Assembly: GCA_017999015.1 (NCBI GenBank)
Contig: JAGOBZ010000112.1
Coordinates: forward strand, 1-9,089
Source of the DNA: Kiritimatiellia bacterium
GTDB lineage: Bacteria; Verrucomicrobiota; Kiritimatiellia; RFP12; UBA1067
DNA: 9,089 nucleotides
Direction: 5' to 3'
A model generated the notes under the pieces. That model was not told the DNA's origin and made no database searches. It saw only the letters and a list, made by a program, of their open reading frames with translations. A program made the translations under genes and the position numbers. Below are positions 1 through 6,969 of the stretch, piece by piece. Each line of letters opens with the position of its first letter. Within the stretch, counting starts at the first letter, position 1.

Positions 1-336
1 TACCGGCCGCGCGTCTTCCGCGACGCCGCCTGGCAGGGCCAGGCTGAACCCGGGCCGGATGCCGACCCCGGCTGCGACCCCGGCGTCAAGGCCCACACCG
101 TGCGGCTCGCGGGCGCCACCTGCCTCGCGGGCGACATCATCGGCGACTGGTCGTTCGACACGCCGCTCCGGCCCGGCGACCGCTTGATCTTCGAAGACAT
201 GGCGCACTACACGATGGTCAAGACCAACACCTTCAACGGCATCCGCCTACCTTCGATCATGCTGCGCGAGCCGGACGGAACGCTGCGCACCGTGCGCGCC
301 TTCGGTTATCAGGACTTCAAAACCCGTCTTTCGTAA
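1..336 (+). CDS. nspC: Carboxynorspermidine/carboxyspermidine decarboxylase, C-terminal part (5' end outside window)
   Basis: The reading frame is open from base 1 and ends at TAA 334-336, giving 111 visible residues of an enzyme that is usually a little under 400. It is recognised as the C-terminal beta domain of a PLP-dependent fold-type III decarboxylase that makes norspermidine or spermidine from the carboxy precursor in the cytoplasm. The visible motif GATCLAGDIIGD (residues 38-49 of the fragment) carries the Cys and Asp that reach the active site across the dimer in this family. The motif EDMAHYTMVKTNTFNG (65-80) carries the Tyr expected near the PLP. A Gly/Pro/Asp-rich stretch at about residues 12-30 looks longer than the short linker I recall in relatives. 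An internal GTG at 100 is not the true start because the homology-like frame continues upstream. The partner carboxynorspermidine dehydrogenase gene is not in the window. Diaminopimelate or ornithine decarboxylase are less likely because of the CLAGD and HYTMVKT pattern. Confidence 0.88.
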   Translation, partial: YRPRVFRDAAWQGQAEPGPDADPGCDPGVKAHTVRLAGATCLAGDIIGDWSFDTPLRPGDRLIFEDMAHYTMVKTNTFNGIRLPSIMLREPDGTLRTVRAFGYQDFKTRLS

Positions 337-349
337 CCTTGCACCCTTA

Positions 350-358
350 TGCTACAAT
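350..358 (+). promoter_or_regulatory. Candidate extended -10 promoter for the LamG-protein gene
   Basis: The string TGCTACAAT fits the extended -10 pattern TG-n-TATAAT, with five of six hexamer matches at 353-358. A 17-base spacer places TTCGTA (330-335) at the -35 position, which is only a three-of-six match, but an extended -10 often works without a good -35. The predicted start is near base 365, which would give a leader of about 105 bases before the ATG at 470. It lies just after the nspC stop, so the secreted protein would have its own transcription unit. This is a pattern match only; sigma factor preferences of this organism are unknown. Confidence 0.4.
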
Positions 359-457
359 CCACGCTACATCGATCCTGACGTTCCCGTTACGGTTGATCTG
401 TAAGTCTGTCAGCGACTGAGCCGCACGGAAGATGGGCAGGACGAATCATCCAGAAAT

Positions 458-463
458 GAGGAG
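458..463 (+). promoter_or_regulatory. Ribosome-binding site of the LamG-protein gene
   Basis: GAGGAG lies six bases before the ATG at 470 and matches the anti-Shine-Dalgarno sequence well. It fixes the start of the gene and supports the signal peptide at the N-terminus. Confidence 0.75.
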
Positions 464-469
464 AAGCGC

Positions 470-2200
470 ATGACTACGAAATCGAATGCTCTAATCTTCT
501 TGATCGCGTGGGGAACCCTGATCGCCGCTTCCGTGCGGGGAGGAGTCTATGACGATTGCGTAGCCTGGTGGCACTTCGATTATGACCCCGATACCGACAA
601 CCGGGCGGACCTTGATGAAATCCGAGACCAGCGCGACTGGGGAACCACGGCGACCAAGGGTTCAAGCGGCAAGCACGCGACTGCCATACGCGGCGCGTCC
701 GGCGGACCGCAATGGATCGACACGCCGGAGGCGACGCCGGCCGGCGGACAGAACTACGGCCGTAAATCGATGCTTTTCCAGACAGCCGTCCAGAGCCAGA
801 CCAATTGTTGGCCGGACACGTTTCTCGTGTCGAATCTCCAGCTCGCGGGCGATGTGACCCTCGTGACGCGTTTCCGTTGGGACGGGTATCCTACAGAGCT
901 TGAAAAAACGAGCTGGCTCTTCAACACAGGCATGGAGTGGAACAAGTATTTCGGATGGCTCTTCGGCGTGAGCAGCAACACGTATCCGCGCCTGATGTTT
1001 TATAGCCAGAAAAACAGCTACCAGATGGACGTGCCCGTCACGCCCGGCATCTGGTATGACGTGGCGCTGGTCGTGAAAGACAACAGCGTGACCGAGCCCA
1101 CCGACACCGTGGAGTTTTATCTGTGGCCGCAAAACGGGGCGCTCTCTTACCGAAAATACACCACAGCCGCCATCACGAATGCCATCGGCGCGATGGGCTG
1201 CATCGTCGGATGTGAGGCCTCTCCGACCTCTTATGCGGTCGGCAATGCGCGCAAGTCCTTTATCGGCGCGGTCAACCACCTGGCCGTCTGGAACCGTGCG
1301 CTCTCATCGGTCGAGGTCAACGAGGCTTTCGGCTCTCCGCAGCCGCTCTTTCACATCGGCCTCAAGAACAACCGGCCAGAGGACTTGCGGCTCGAGTCGG
1401 AAACCGACTCCGACTACCTGCCCGGCGATCCATGGCACACCATGCGGCGCGCGGTCACAGCCGGTTCGACCCAAACCACGGTTAAGCTGCCCCTGAACGC
1501 GCGCCAGGCCGCGCTCGGCTACTTTTTCCACCTGCGGACCCAATCGGCGGAATCAGGAAAATCGGCGGATCTCCGACTGATCGTCAATGCCGTGACAAAT
1601 GCTACACGGACCGCAGTGGCCGGCCAGGATCTCTTCTGGCATATCGCCCCCGGCAGTCTGGTGGACGGAACAAACAGCGTGACGCTCCAATACGTCTCGG
1701 GGCCATCGTCTTACATGAGCTTCGACTGGCTCGAACTCGCCGGTTCCTGGCAAGTCGGCTACGACGACAATAACCAGGCCGAGTTCATCGTCGAAGGTTC
1801 CGCGCCGGACGATTTTTTCGTGACCAATCCGAATTGGCAACAGTTGGAGAGGGCAATCTCCTCCGGCGACACCAACGTCAACGTGCACTTCTGCCTCTCC
1901 GGCGAACTCGCAGAAAAATACGACTTTGTGTACACCACGCGCATCATCAGCCAAGGAAACGGCGGCACCAACCACGCCTTCAGCGTGGATCTCAACCAGA
2001 CAACACTCGCCAGTTTCGCTCCGGTTCCGGACGGCACCCTCGTGACCTTGCCCCTCAGCCGCGGGCTGCTGCAGAAGGGCAACAACATGATTAAGATCCG
2101 CTATGACGAGGATCCTGCGATAGGCGGGTACCTTCAGTTTGATTTCCACCGGCTGGAGATCCTCCCATTCCCCAGAGGGTCGGTTCTCCTGCTGAATTAA
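470..2200 (+). CDS. Exported LamG-like (concanavalin A-like) protein with two tandem C-terminal beta-sandwich domains
   Basis: This 576-residue protein begins with a likely signal peptide: a Lys at position 4, a hydrophobic core at about 8-21 and a cleavage region near 20-25. Residues 26-290 read as a LamG/ConA-like jelly roll. Typical signs are VAWWHFD near 31-37, VTLVTRFRW near 129-137, GIWYDVALVV near 193-202 and FIGAVNHLAVWNRALS near 264-279. Residues 296-427 and 428-565 form two divergent copies of one domain. Each starts with IG or VG followed by an Asn pair, has a W-x-x-x-x-RAI/V segment, and ends with a YxxFD(W/F)xxLE(L/I) strand. The second start, WQVGYDDNNQAEF (426-438), recalls the C-terminal carbohydrate-binding domain of PL4 rhamnogalacturonan lyases, but I see no catalytic domain. 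It is likely secreted or surface-bound and may bind glycans; that is inference. No C-terminal sorting motif is visible. The gene has its own candidate promoter and good ribosome-binding site, and no terminator is visible after the stop. Confidence 0.75.
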   Translation: MTTKSNALIFLIAWGTLIAASVRGGVYDDCVAWWHFDYDPDTDNRADLDEIRDQRDWGTTATKGSSGKHATAIRGASGGPQWIDTPEATPAGGQNYGRKSMLFQTAVQSQTNCWPDTFLVSNLQLAGDVTLVTRFRWDGYPTELEKTSWLFNTGMEWNKYFGWLFGVSSNTYPRLMFYSQKNSYQMDVPVTPGIWYDVALVVKDNSVTEPTDTVEFYLWPQNGALSYRKYTTAAITNAIGAMGCIVGCEASPTSYAVGNARKSFIGAVNHLAVWNRALSSVEVNEAFGSPQPLFHIGLKNNRPEDLRLESETDSDYLPGDPWHTMRRAVTAGSTQTTVKLPLNARQAALGYFFHLRTQSAESGKSADLRLIVNAVTNATRTAVAGQDLFWHIAPGSLVDGTNSVTLQYVSGPSSYMSFDWLELAGSWQVGYDDNNQAEFIVEGSAPDDFFVTNPNWQQLERAISSGDTNVNVHFCLSGELAEKYDFVYTTRIISQGNGGTNHAFSVDLNQTTLASFAPVPDGTLVTLPLSRGLLQKGNNMIKIRYDEDPAIGGYLQFDFHRLEILPFPRGSVLLLN

Positions 2201-2241
2201 ATGTCCCCCGCCGCGCCCACGTTTGGTTGTAATTTTCACGC

Positions 2242-3603
2242 ATGACCTTCCTTCTCTACACCGTTCTCATCCTTTTGCTCCTGACACTCGCGCTCCTCGC
2301 GTGGCTGGTGGTGCGTGCCGGTCGCGACACGCCGGATCGTGACGCGCTGATCCGCCTGCAAACGCGCGAGACCGATTTCTTGCAGACGGCCCGTCTTCTG
2401 CAGGAGCGTACGGACCGGCTCGAAGCGCTGCAGGTCGAGAATGCCCGACTGACCGCCGAACTCGAACACGAGCGGCGCAGTGCGTCGGAGAAGGTCCACT
2501 TGCTGCAGGATGCCGAGTCGCGGCTCAAAGCCGAGTTCGAAAACCTGGCCAACCGGATCTTCGAGGACAAGGGACGCGCGTTTACCGAGCAGAACCGCGA
2601 ACGCCTCTCCGGTCTGCTGCAGCCGCTGCGGGAACAGCTCGACGGCTTCCGCAAGCGGGTTGACGAGGTGCACAAGGACGGCACCGAGCAGTCTGCCCGC
2701 CTGCTGGAACAGGTGCGCCAGCTTCAGATGCTGAGCAACAAGGTCAGCGACGAGGCCAACCATCTGGCGCGTGCCATCAAAGGCGACGCCAAGCGTCAGG
2801 GCGATTGGGGTGAACTGATCGTCGAGCGGCTGTTGGAGGCCTCCGGACTGGAGAACGGACGCGAATACGAAGTCCAGCCCGTACTACGCACTGAGAACGG
2901 CGCGGCGCAGCGTCCGGATTTCATCGTCCACCTGCCGGGCGGCAAATCGGTCATTGTGGACGCGAAAGTCTCGCTCACCGCCTACGAACGCTCCTGCAAT
3001 GCCGAGAGCGACGAGGAACGGCGCGCCGCGCTCGCCGCACACGTACAGTCGGTGCGCCGGCACATGGTTGAACTGCGCGACAAGAACTACACCACACTGC
3101 TAGGCAACCGCACGCTTGATTTTGTACTGATGTGTGTGCCGCTCGAACCGGCCTACCAGAGTGCGTTGCAGACAGAACCCGGCCTGCTCTACGAGTTGGC
3201 CGAGACCAACGTCGTGATCACCGGGCCGGCCACCCTGATGATCACGCTCAAACTGATCGCCCAGATTTGGCGGCGCGAGAACGAAAACCGCCACGCCGAA
3301 CAGATCGCCGACCGTGCGGGCCGGCTCTACGACCAAGTCACGTTGATCGTCGAAGCGATGGCCGCAGCCAAGAAAAACCTGGGGGATGTCGCGCAGTGTT
3401 TTGATCTGGCCCTATCCCGCCTGCAGCACGGCCGGGGGAATCTGATCGGCCGCGTCGAGGCGTTGCGCAAACTTGGCGCCAAAGTCAATAAGCCCCTGCC
3501 GCCCGCACTCCTCGAGCAAGCCCTCGCCGATGACGGGGCCGCTGACGACGATGAGCCCTCAGACCTTCACCCCGTGTTGCCGCCGGCCGCTGGGCGCCGC
3601 TGA
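2242..3603 (+). CDS. rmuC: RmuC family protein (DNA recombination-limiting, nuclease-like)
   Basis: The 453-residue product has the full RmuC layout. Residues 2-25 form a Leu-rich membrane anchor. Residues 32-165 are a charged heptad-like coiled coil. Residues 180-400 form the RmuC core, which belongs to the PD-(D/E)xK nuclease superfamily. The core shows GDWGE (187-191), RPDFIVHL (224-231) and IVDAKVSLTAYE (238-249), so D226, D240 and K242 are candidate active-site residues. The motif LIAQIWRRENENRHA (338-352) is also typical. In Escherichia coli RmuC limits rearrangements at short inverted repeats; the direct activity is unclear. The C-terminal tail after 420 is acidic and Pro-rich and probably disordered. 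The ATG at 2242 gives the membrane anchor, yet no Shine-Dalgarno sequence precedes it. TGTAAT at 2228-2233 could be a -10 box, which would make the mRNA almost leaderless. The gene faces the pyrophosphatase gene, with only 7 bases between stop codons. Confidence 0.93.
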   Translation: MTFLLYTVLILLLLTLALLAWLVVRAGRDTPDRDALIRLQTRETDFLQTARLLQERTDRLEALQVENARLTAELEHERRSASEKVHLLQDAESRLKAEFENLANRIFEDKGRAFTEQNRERLSGLLQPLREQLDGFRKRVDEVHKDGTEQSARLLEQVRQLQMLSNKVSDEANHLARAIKGDAKRQGDWGELIVERLLEASGLENGREYEVQPVLRTENGAAQRPDFIVHLPGGKSVIVDAKVSLTAYERSCNAESDEERRAALAAHVQSVRRHMVELRDKNYTTLLGNRTLDFVLMCVPLEPAYQSALQTEPGLLYELAETNVVITGPATLMITLKLIAQIWRRENENRHAEQIADRAGRLYDQVTLIVEAMAAAKKNLGDVAQCFDLALSRLQHGRGNLIGRVEALRKLGAKVNKPLPPALLEQALADDGAADDDEPSDLHPVLPPAAGRR

Positions 3604-3610
3604 CTTCGCC

Positions 3611-5272
3611 TCACGAACTGACGCAGAGGACCGTCTCCATGATTTCGATCAGGAGCGGGATGAGTTGCTTTTTGCGCGAGAGCATATCGCGGCAGTGGAA
3701 GGCGCCGGTGTCGAGGCGAGGGAAGGCAATCTTTTTTACGAAGGCTTCGTCGCCGTCAACCAGCAGGATCGAGCTGAGCGCCGTGATGTCGGTGATCATG
3801 AGCGCCGCGAAGAAGAGGCCCTCCTCCGCACGGCGCTGCTTCAGCGCCTCCAGCAGTTCGGCCTTGCGAACCAGCAGGTCGTCGGTCGCGCTGACCTCGA
3901 CTTGGCTGACGGCAAAACGCTGGCCGCACGCCGCATACGCCTTGGCGTCCATGCCGATGATATCGGCGACCGGCAGATCCGCCACCTTGCGGGCATTGCT
4001 GAAAATCTCGCGGCCGAAGGGTTCAATGTCCAAGTTCACCAGTCCGGACAGATACTCGGCCATCTCGCGGTCGGCCTCGGTGGTGGTGGCCGAACGCAAC
4101 ATCAGCGTGTCGGTCAGGATACCCGCCAGCAGCAGCGCCGCGACGCCGGGGGTCAGCACCGCCTTCTGCTCGATGTACATGCCGGCGACGATGGTTGAGG
4201 TCGCGCCGACCACGCGGTTGATGAAGGTGATCGGGTAGCGGGTGGAAAAGTTCCCTAGGCGATGGTGGTCGATGATCTCTAGGATGCGGTAGTTTTCCAG
4301 CCCCTCGACCGCCTGCCCCATCTCGTTGTGGTCGACCATGATGATATCGATGTTCGGCTCGGCGATCAGGTCGCTCTCGGAGAAGATGCCGACCACGACG
4401 CCCGCGTCGTCAACCACCGGCAGGCAGCGCGAAGGCGCGGCTGCGAGCTGCTCGCGCACGGCGCGTACGTAGCTGCCAGCCGCGACCGGTTTGGCGTCCT
4501 CGTCGGCCATGGTCATGACCGGCGTCGAATAGAGGATCAGGAAGGCGGTTGAGGAGGTGTCATACGGCGAGATTATCACCGAGACGCGGCGGGCCTGGGC
4601 CAGTTCGCGCAGGCCTTTGGCCAGCGGCATGCCGTTGGTGATGATCACGGCGCGCGCGCCGCATTCGATGCTGAACCGCTGCACGTCTTCGCGATCTCCG
4701 GTGAGCACCAGCGCATTGGCCGGGATTTCGTTTTCGAGATGGCTCCGGAACGACTCAAACGAGGAGCCGGCCACCAGGATGCGAGAGCGCACCACCTCGC
4801 CCGCGCCGAAGGTCACGACAGGCTGAGCCTGAAGCGTCTTCAGCAGCAGATCGATGCTGGTGGGAATGATCGCCTTGCGGTGGGGGTTGATCTTCCGGGT
4901 GATGTTGCTGGCGAAGGCGTTATGGTGCAGCACAGCCCGGTAACGCCCCTGCGCATCCACGACCGGCAGGATACTCACCTTCTCCCGCTCCATCGTCTCC
5001 AAGGCATCCCAGAGCGCCTCGGACTCGCCGACCGTCACCGCACCGCCCGCGAGAAAATACCCCACTTTAGGCACAAGATCTGGAACAAACTCCGGAGCCG
5101 GAATTTTGAATCGGTCGAGGATATACTCCGTCTGCGGCGTGAGCTTACCCGCCCGCGCGGCAGAACAGTCGCTCAACCCTTTCTGGCGTTTCAACTCCGC
5201 GTAGGCAATCGCCGAAACGATCGAATCGGTGTCGGGATTCCGATGCCCGATGACATAGGTCTTACGTTTCAT
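3611..5272 (-). CDS. ppaC: Manganese-dependent (family II) inorganic pyrophosphatase with CBS-DRTGG regulatory insert
   Basis: The enzyme hydrolyses PPi to two phosphates in the cytoplasm, pulling biosynthetic reactions forward. The 553-residue chain has the DHH-DHHA2 catalytic halves plus an insert that makes it much longer than the roughly 310-residue simple family II enzymes. The N-terminal metal motif is GHRNPDTDS (9-17), with H10, D14 and D16. A first CBS repeat lies at about 75-125, a DRTGG-like domain at about 135-248 and a second CBS repeat at about 250-305. The DHH half resumes with VDHNE (313-317) and IIDHHRLG (333-340), including D314, D335, H336 and H337; D388 is in GILTDT. The DHHA2 domain carries the substrate-binding SRKKQ (532-536). 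CBS-type family II enzymes are known to respond to adenine nucleotides, so allosteric control is expected here. All key residues appear intact. The ATG at 5272 begins directly at the conserved KTYVIGH strand, but no ribosome-binding site precedes it; a 16-base palindrome occupies that place. It is the last gene of the murA-pyrH-frr cluster. Confidence 0.95.
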   Translation of the reverse strand: MKRKTYVIGHRNPDTDSIVSAIAYAELKRQKGLSDCSAARAGKLTPQTEYILDRFKIPAPEFVPDLVPKVGYFLAGGAVTVGESEALWDALETMEREKVSILPVVDAQGRYRAVLHHNAFASNITRKINPHRKAIIPTSIDLLLKTLQAQPVVTFGAGEVVRSRILVAGSSFESFRSHLENEIPANALVLTGDREDVQRFSIECGARAVIITNGMPLAKGLRELAQARRVSVIISPYDTSSTAFLILYSTPVMTMADEDAKPVAAGSYVRAVREQLAAAPSRCLPVVDDAGVVVGIFSESDLIAEPNIDIIMVDHNEMGQAVEGLENYRILEIIDHHRLGNFSTRYPITFINRVVGATSTIVAGMYIEQKAVLTPGVAALLLAGILTDTLMLRSATTTEADREMAEYLSGLVNLDIEPFGREIFSNARKVADLPVADIIGMDAKAYAACGQRFAVSQVEVSATDDLLVRKAELLEALKQRRAEEGLFFAALMITDITALSSILLVDGDEAFVKKIAFPRLDTGAFHCRDMLSRKKQLIPLLIEIMETVLCVSS

Positions 5273-5276
5273 GCAG

Positions 5277-5292
5277 CACGCGGCGCCGCGTG
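5277..5292. repeat. 16-base perfect palindrome before the pyrophosphatase gene
   Basis: CACGCGGCGCCGCGTG is identical to its own reverse complement. It sits in the 33-base gap between the stop of the membrane-protein gene and the ATG of the pyrophosphatase gene, four bases from that ATG. As RNA it could fold into a hairpin with a six-base stem and a four-base loop; as DNA it could be a dimer-binding site. There is no T-run after it, so it is not a standard terminator. In such GC-rich DNA, chance cannot be excluded. Confidence 0.6.
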
Positions 5293-5305
5293 AGGGTCAT
5301 GCGTC

Positions 5306-6358
5306 TCATTGGGCGATGCGTCCGGGCCAGGGGATTTCCGGGCCGCCGACCGACGCTACCGCATTCTTGCCGGCATCAGGGCCGACAGCATGCGCACCCA
5401 GGCAGAGCGTCAGAAGCACGAGCACCACAGCGGCTGCGGCTGCGCAGACCACGGCGATGGTCGTAAAGACCGAAGACTCTTCCTTTGCCGCAAAATCCAG
5501 CGTGCTGATAGGCGTCATCTGCACGCCGTCCGGGAAACCGTCGCCGCCAACACCCGCGTCGCCCTCTGCCGAAGCCTCGGACTTGGCGCCCGGACGCTTG
5601 ATTTTCAGCGTCTTTTTTTGGGTGACAGTCGCACCACCGTCGTCGCCGCCGCTCTCAACCGACGGCAGGGCCGAATCCGGAATGCGGGAGGTCTTGCGGG
5701 ATGCCGCCGGCGACAACGGTGTTGAAGGCACCGTGGGGGCCGCTGACGGGGTGGTCAGATCAGACGGACGCTTCAGGCGGATGGTCTTGGGGCCTTCCTT
5801 TTCGGGCGCGACGCCGATGGCCGAATCCAAAGAGATGCGCGACGTTTTCGATTTGGCAGCTTGAACTTGGGCCACTGAGGGTGGCTTGGGACCATCCGGC
5901 AGCGGGTGGGCGCCGGGGATCGGCGGATGCTGCGGCAGAGGCTGCACCGGCGCGATCGGGGTGATCGGGGTGATCGGAGCCGTAGCCGACAGATCGACCT
6001 GGGTGATCGCCTGCGTAGAACCGGGCGCCGAATGCGGTCCCGTTTGCGACGCGCCTGGCGCGGCAACCGGACGCAGGCGCACGGTTGCGGGGCGGATCGC
6101 TGCGGGCGTTGCAGCGGCCACCGCTTCGGGCACCGGCACGCGAGCCGTCGCTTTGGGGTTGGCAGACGGCTGCGGTACGGCCGAAGGAGCTGCTGCTCCC
6201 GCTGCGCCGGGGGCAACGGGCTTCAAACGCACGGTGATCGGGCGCGGCGCAGTTGTCGAACTGCCCGCCGGAGTCACAGCCGCCTGGCCTTCCGGTTTAG
6301 CAAAGGGTGACACTTTCGGGGGAATGGTTCCCTGGGTAACTTCGTCCTGCTCAGCCAT
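5306..6358 (-). CDS. Pro/Ala-rich bitopic membrane protein of unknown function with recurring T-x-R/K-L/I motifs
   Basis: I do not recognise the family. From the ATG at 6358 the protein has 350 residues; a TTG eight codons upstream (6382) is possible, but the ATG has a perfect GGAGG eight bases before it. Residues 1-295 are low-complexity, rich in Pro, Ala, Thr and Ser. Within them a short basic motif recurs: TVRLKP (42-47), TARVPV (71-76), TVRLRP (92-97), TIRLKRP (192-198) and TLKIKRP (250-256). A related form KTSRI appears twice, as TSRISLDSA (172-180) and TSRIPDSA (223-230). One transmembrane helix lies at about 297-321, followed by about 29 residues. With no signal peptide, the long N-terminal part is probably cytoplasmic. 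The gene starts 31 bases after frr and ends 33 bases before the pyrophosphatase gene, so it is very likely co-transcribed with them. A scaffold or Ser/Thr-phosphorylated role is conceivable but nothing proves it. Confidence 0.7.
   Translation of the reverse strand: MAEQDEVTQGTIPPKVSPFAKPEGQAAVTPAGSSTTAPRPITVRLKPVAPGAAGAAAPSAVPQPSANPKATARVPVPEAVAAATPAAIRPATVRLRPVAAPGASQTGPHSAPGSTQAITQVDLSATAPITPITPIAPVQPLPQHPPIPGAHPLPDGPKPPSVAQVQAAKSKTSRISLDSAIGVAPEKEGPKTIRLKRPSDLTTPSAAPTVPSTPLSPAASRKTSRIPDSALPSVESGGDDGGATVTQKKTLKIKRPGAKSEASAEGDAGVGGDGFPDGVQMTPISTLDFAAKEESSVFTTIAVVCAAAAAVVLVLLTLCLGAHAVGPDAGKNAVASVGGPEIPWPGRIAQ
5954..5978. repeat. Short 9-base tandem repeat inside the membrane-protein gene
   Basis: The unit GATCGGGGT occurs at 5954-5962 and 5963-5971, followed by a partial, diverged copy. 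On the minus strand it encodes Ile-Thr-Pro twice and then Ile-Ala-Pro (residues 129-137 of the protein from the ATG at 6358). It keeps the frame, so slippage would change the length of the Pro-rich linker without breaking the gene. Confidence 0.7.
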
Positions 6359-6366
6359 GACTCGTG

Positions 6367-6371
6367 CCTCC
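6367..6371 (-). promoter_or_regulatory. Ribosome-binding site deciding the start of the membrane-protein gene
   Basis: GGAGG on the minus strand lies eight bases before the ATG at 6358. It lies inside the longer frame that would begin at TTG 6382, so it favours the shorter 350-residue product. Confidence 0.75.
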
Positions 6372-6389
6372 GTGGCATGCAACAGCCGA

Positions 6390-6953
6390 TTACACGGCCA
6401 TTACTTCCGCTTCCTTGTTTTTCAATTCACCGTCGATTTTCGCAATATGGGTGTCCGTGGCCTTCTGCACCTCGTCCAGCCCCCGGTCGCGTTCGTCTTC
6501 CGTGATCTTGCCGTCCTTCTGCAGCGATTTGATCGCCTCGTTGCCGTCGCGGCGCACGTTGCGCACCGCAATCCGCGCCTCTTCGGACTGGCGCTTGGCC
6601 ACCTTCACAATCTCTTTGCGGCGCTCCTCGTTGAGCTCAGGGATCGGGACACGGATCACGCGGCCGTCGTTGCGCGGGGTCACGCCGAGATTGGCCGCGA
6701 GAATCGCCTTTTCAATCTCAGGCAGCGCCGTGGGGTCATACGGGCTGATCACGATCAGGCGCGGCTCCGGGGTCGAGATATTCGCGAGGTCGCGCAGGCG
6801 GGTCGGGGTGCCGTAGTAGGTGACCTGCACGCCGTCCACCAGCGCGGGCGACGCCTTGCCGGTGCGCAGGCCGGCGAATTGGCCCTTCAGCACCTTGAGC
6901 GAGTTTTCCATCTTGTCGATGGTGTCCAGCAATACATCATCCAGCGTATCCAT
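6390..6953 (-). CDS. frr: Ribosome recycling factor
   Basis: RRF acts with EF-G to split the post-termination ribosome so that subunits can be reused. The 187-residue product has the normal family length. Residues 1-30 and 105-187 form the long helical domain I, and about 31-104 form the small beta domain II. Recognisable motifs are LRTGKASPALVD (29-40), YYGTPTRL (46-53), ISPYDP (69-74), NDGRVIRVPIPELNEERRKE (95-114) and VRNVRRD (130-136), the last carrying a conserved Arg. The frame is open further upstream to 7058, inside pyrH, but the ATG at 6953 matches the family N-terminus and is preceded by AGGAGA with seven bases between. It starts 16 bases after the pyrH stop, so the two are almost certainly co-transcribed and perhaps translationally coupled, as is common for pyrH-frr. 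Confidence 0.97.
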   Translation of the reverse strand: MDTLDDVLLDTIDKMENSLKVLKGQFAGLRTGKASPALVDGVQVTYYGTPTRLRDLANISTPEPRLIVISPYDPTALPEIEKAILAANLGVTPRNDGRVIRVPIPELNEERRKEIVKVAKRQSEEARIAVRNVRRDGNEAIKSLQKDGKITEDERDRGLDEVQKATDTHIAKIDGELKNKEAEVMAV

Positions 6954-6960
6954 AGTCTTC

Positions 6961-6966
6961 TCTCCT
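6961..6966 (-). promoter_or_regulatory. Ribosome-binding site of frr
   Basis: AGGAGA on the minus strand lies in the 16-base gap between pyrH and frr, seven bases before the frr ATG at 6953. It supports the 187-residue start over the longer upstream frame. Confidence 0.75.
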
Positions 6967-6969
6967 GAC

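Noticed and set aside
375..412. Possible leader hairpin (CTGAC/GTCAG, with CCG/CGG inside) upstream of the LamG-protein gene
   Set aside because: Stems of five and three pairs with large loops are too weak to separate from chance, and no riboswitch-like conserved core is seen.
3473..4238. Long plus-strand open frames opposite the pyrophosphatase gene
   Set aside because: They are antisense to a gene with a full set of conserved motifs, are rich in Arg, Ala and Ser as expected for GC-rich shadow frames, and match no family I know.
5886..6968. 360-residue plus-strand open frame across the membrane-protein gene and frr
   Set aside because: It is antisense to frr, which is certain, and spans two genes and their gap. 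The Gly/Ala-rich then Arg/His-rich composition is a shadow of the codon bias.
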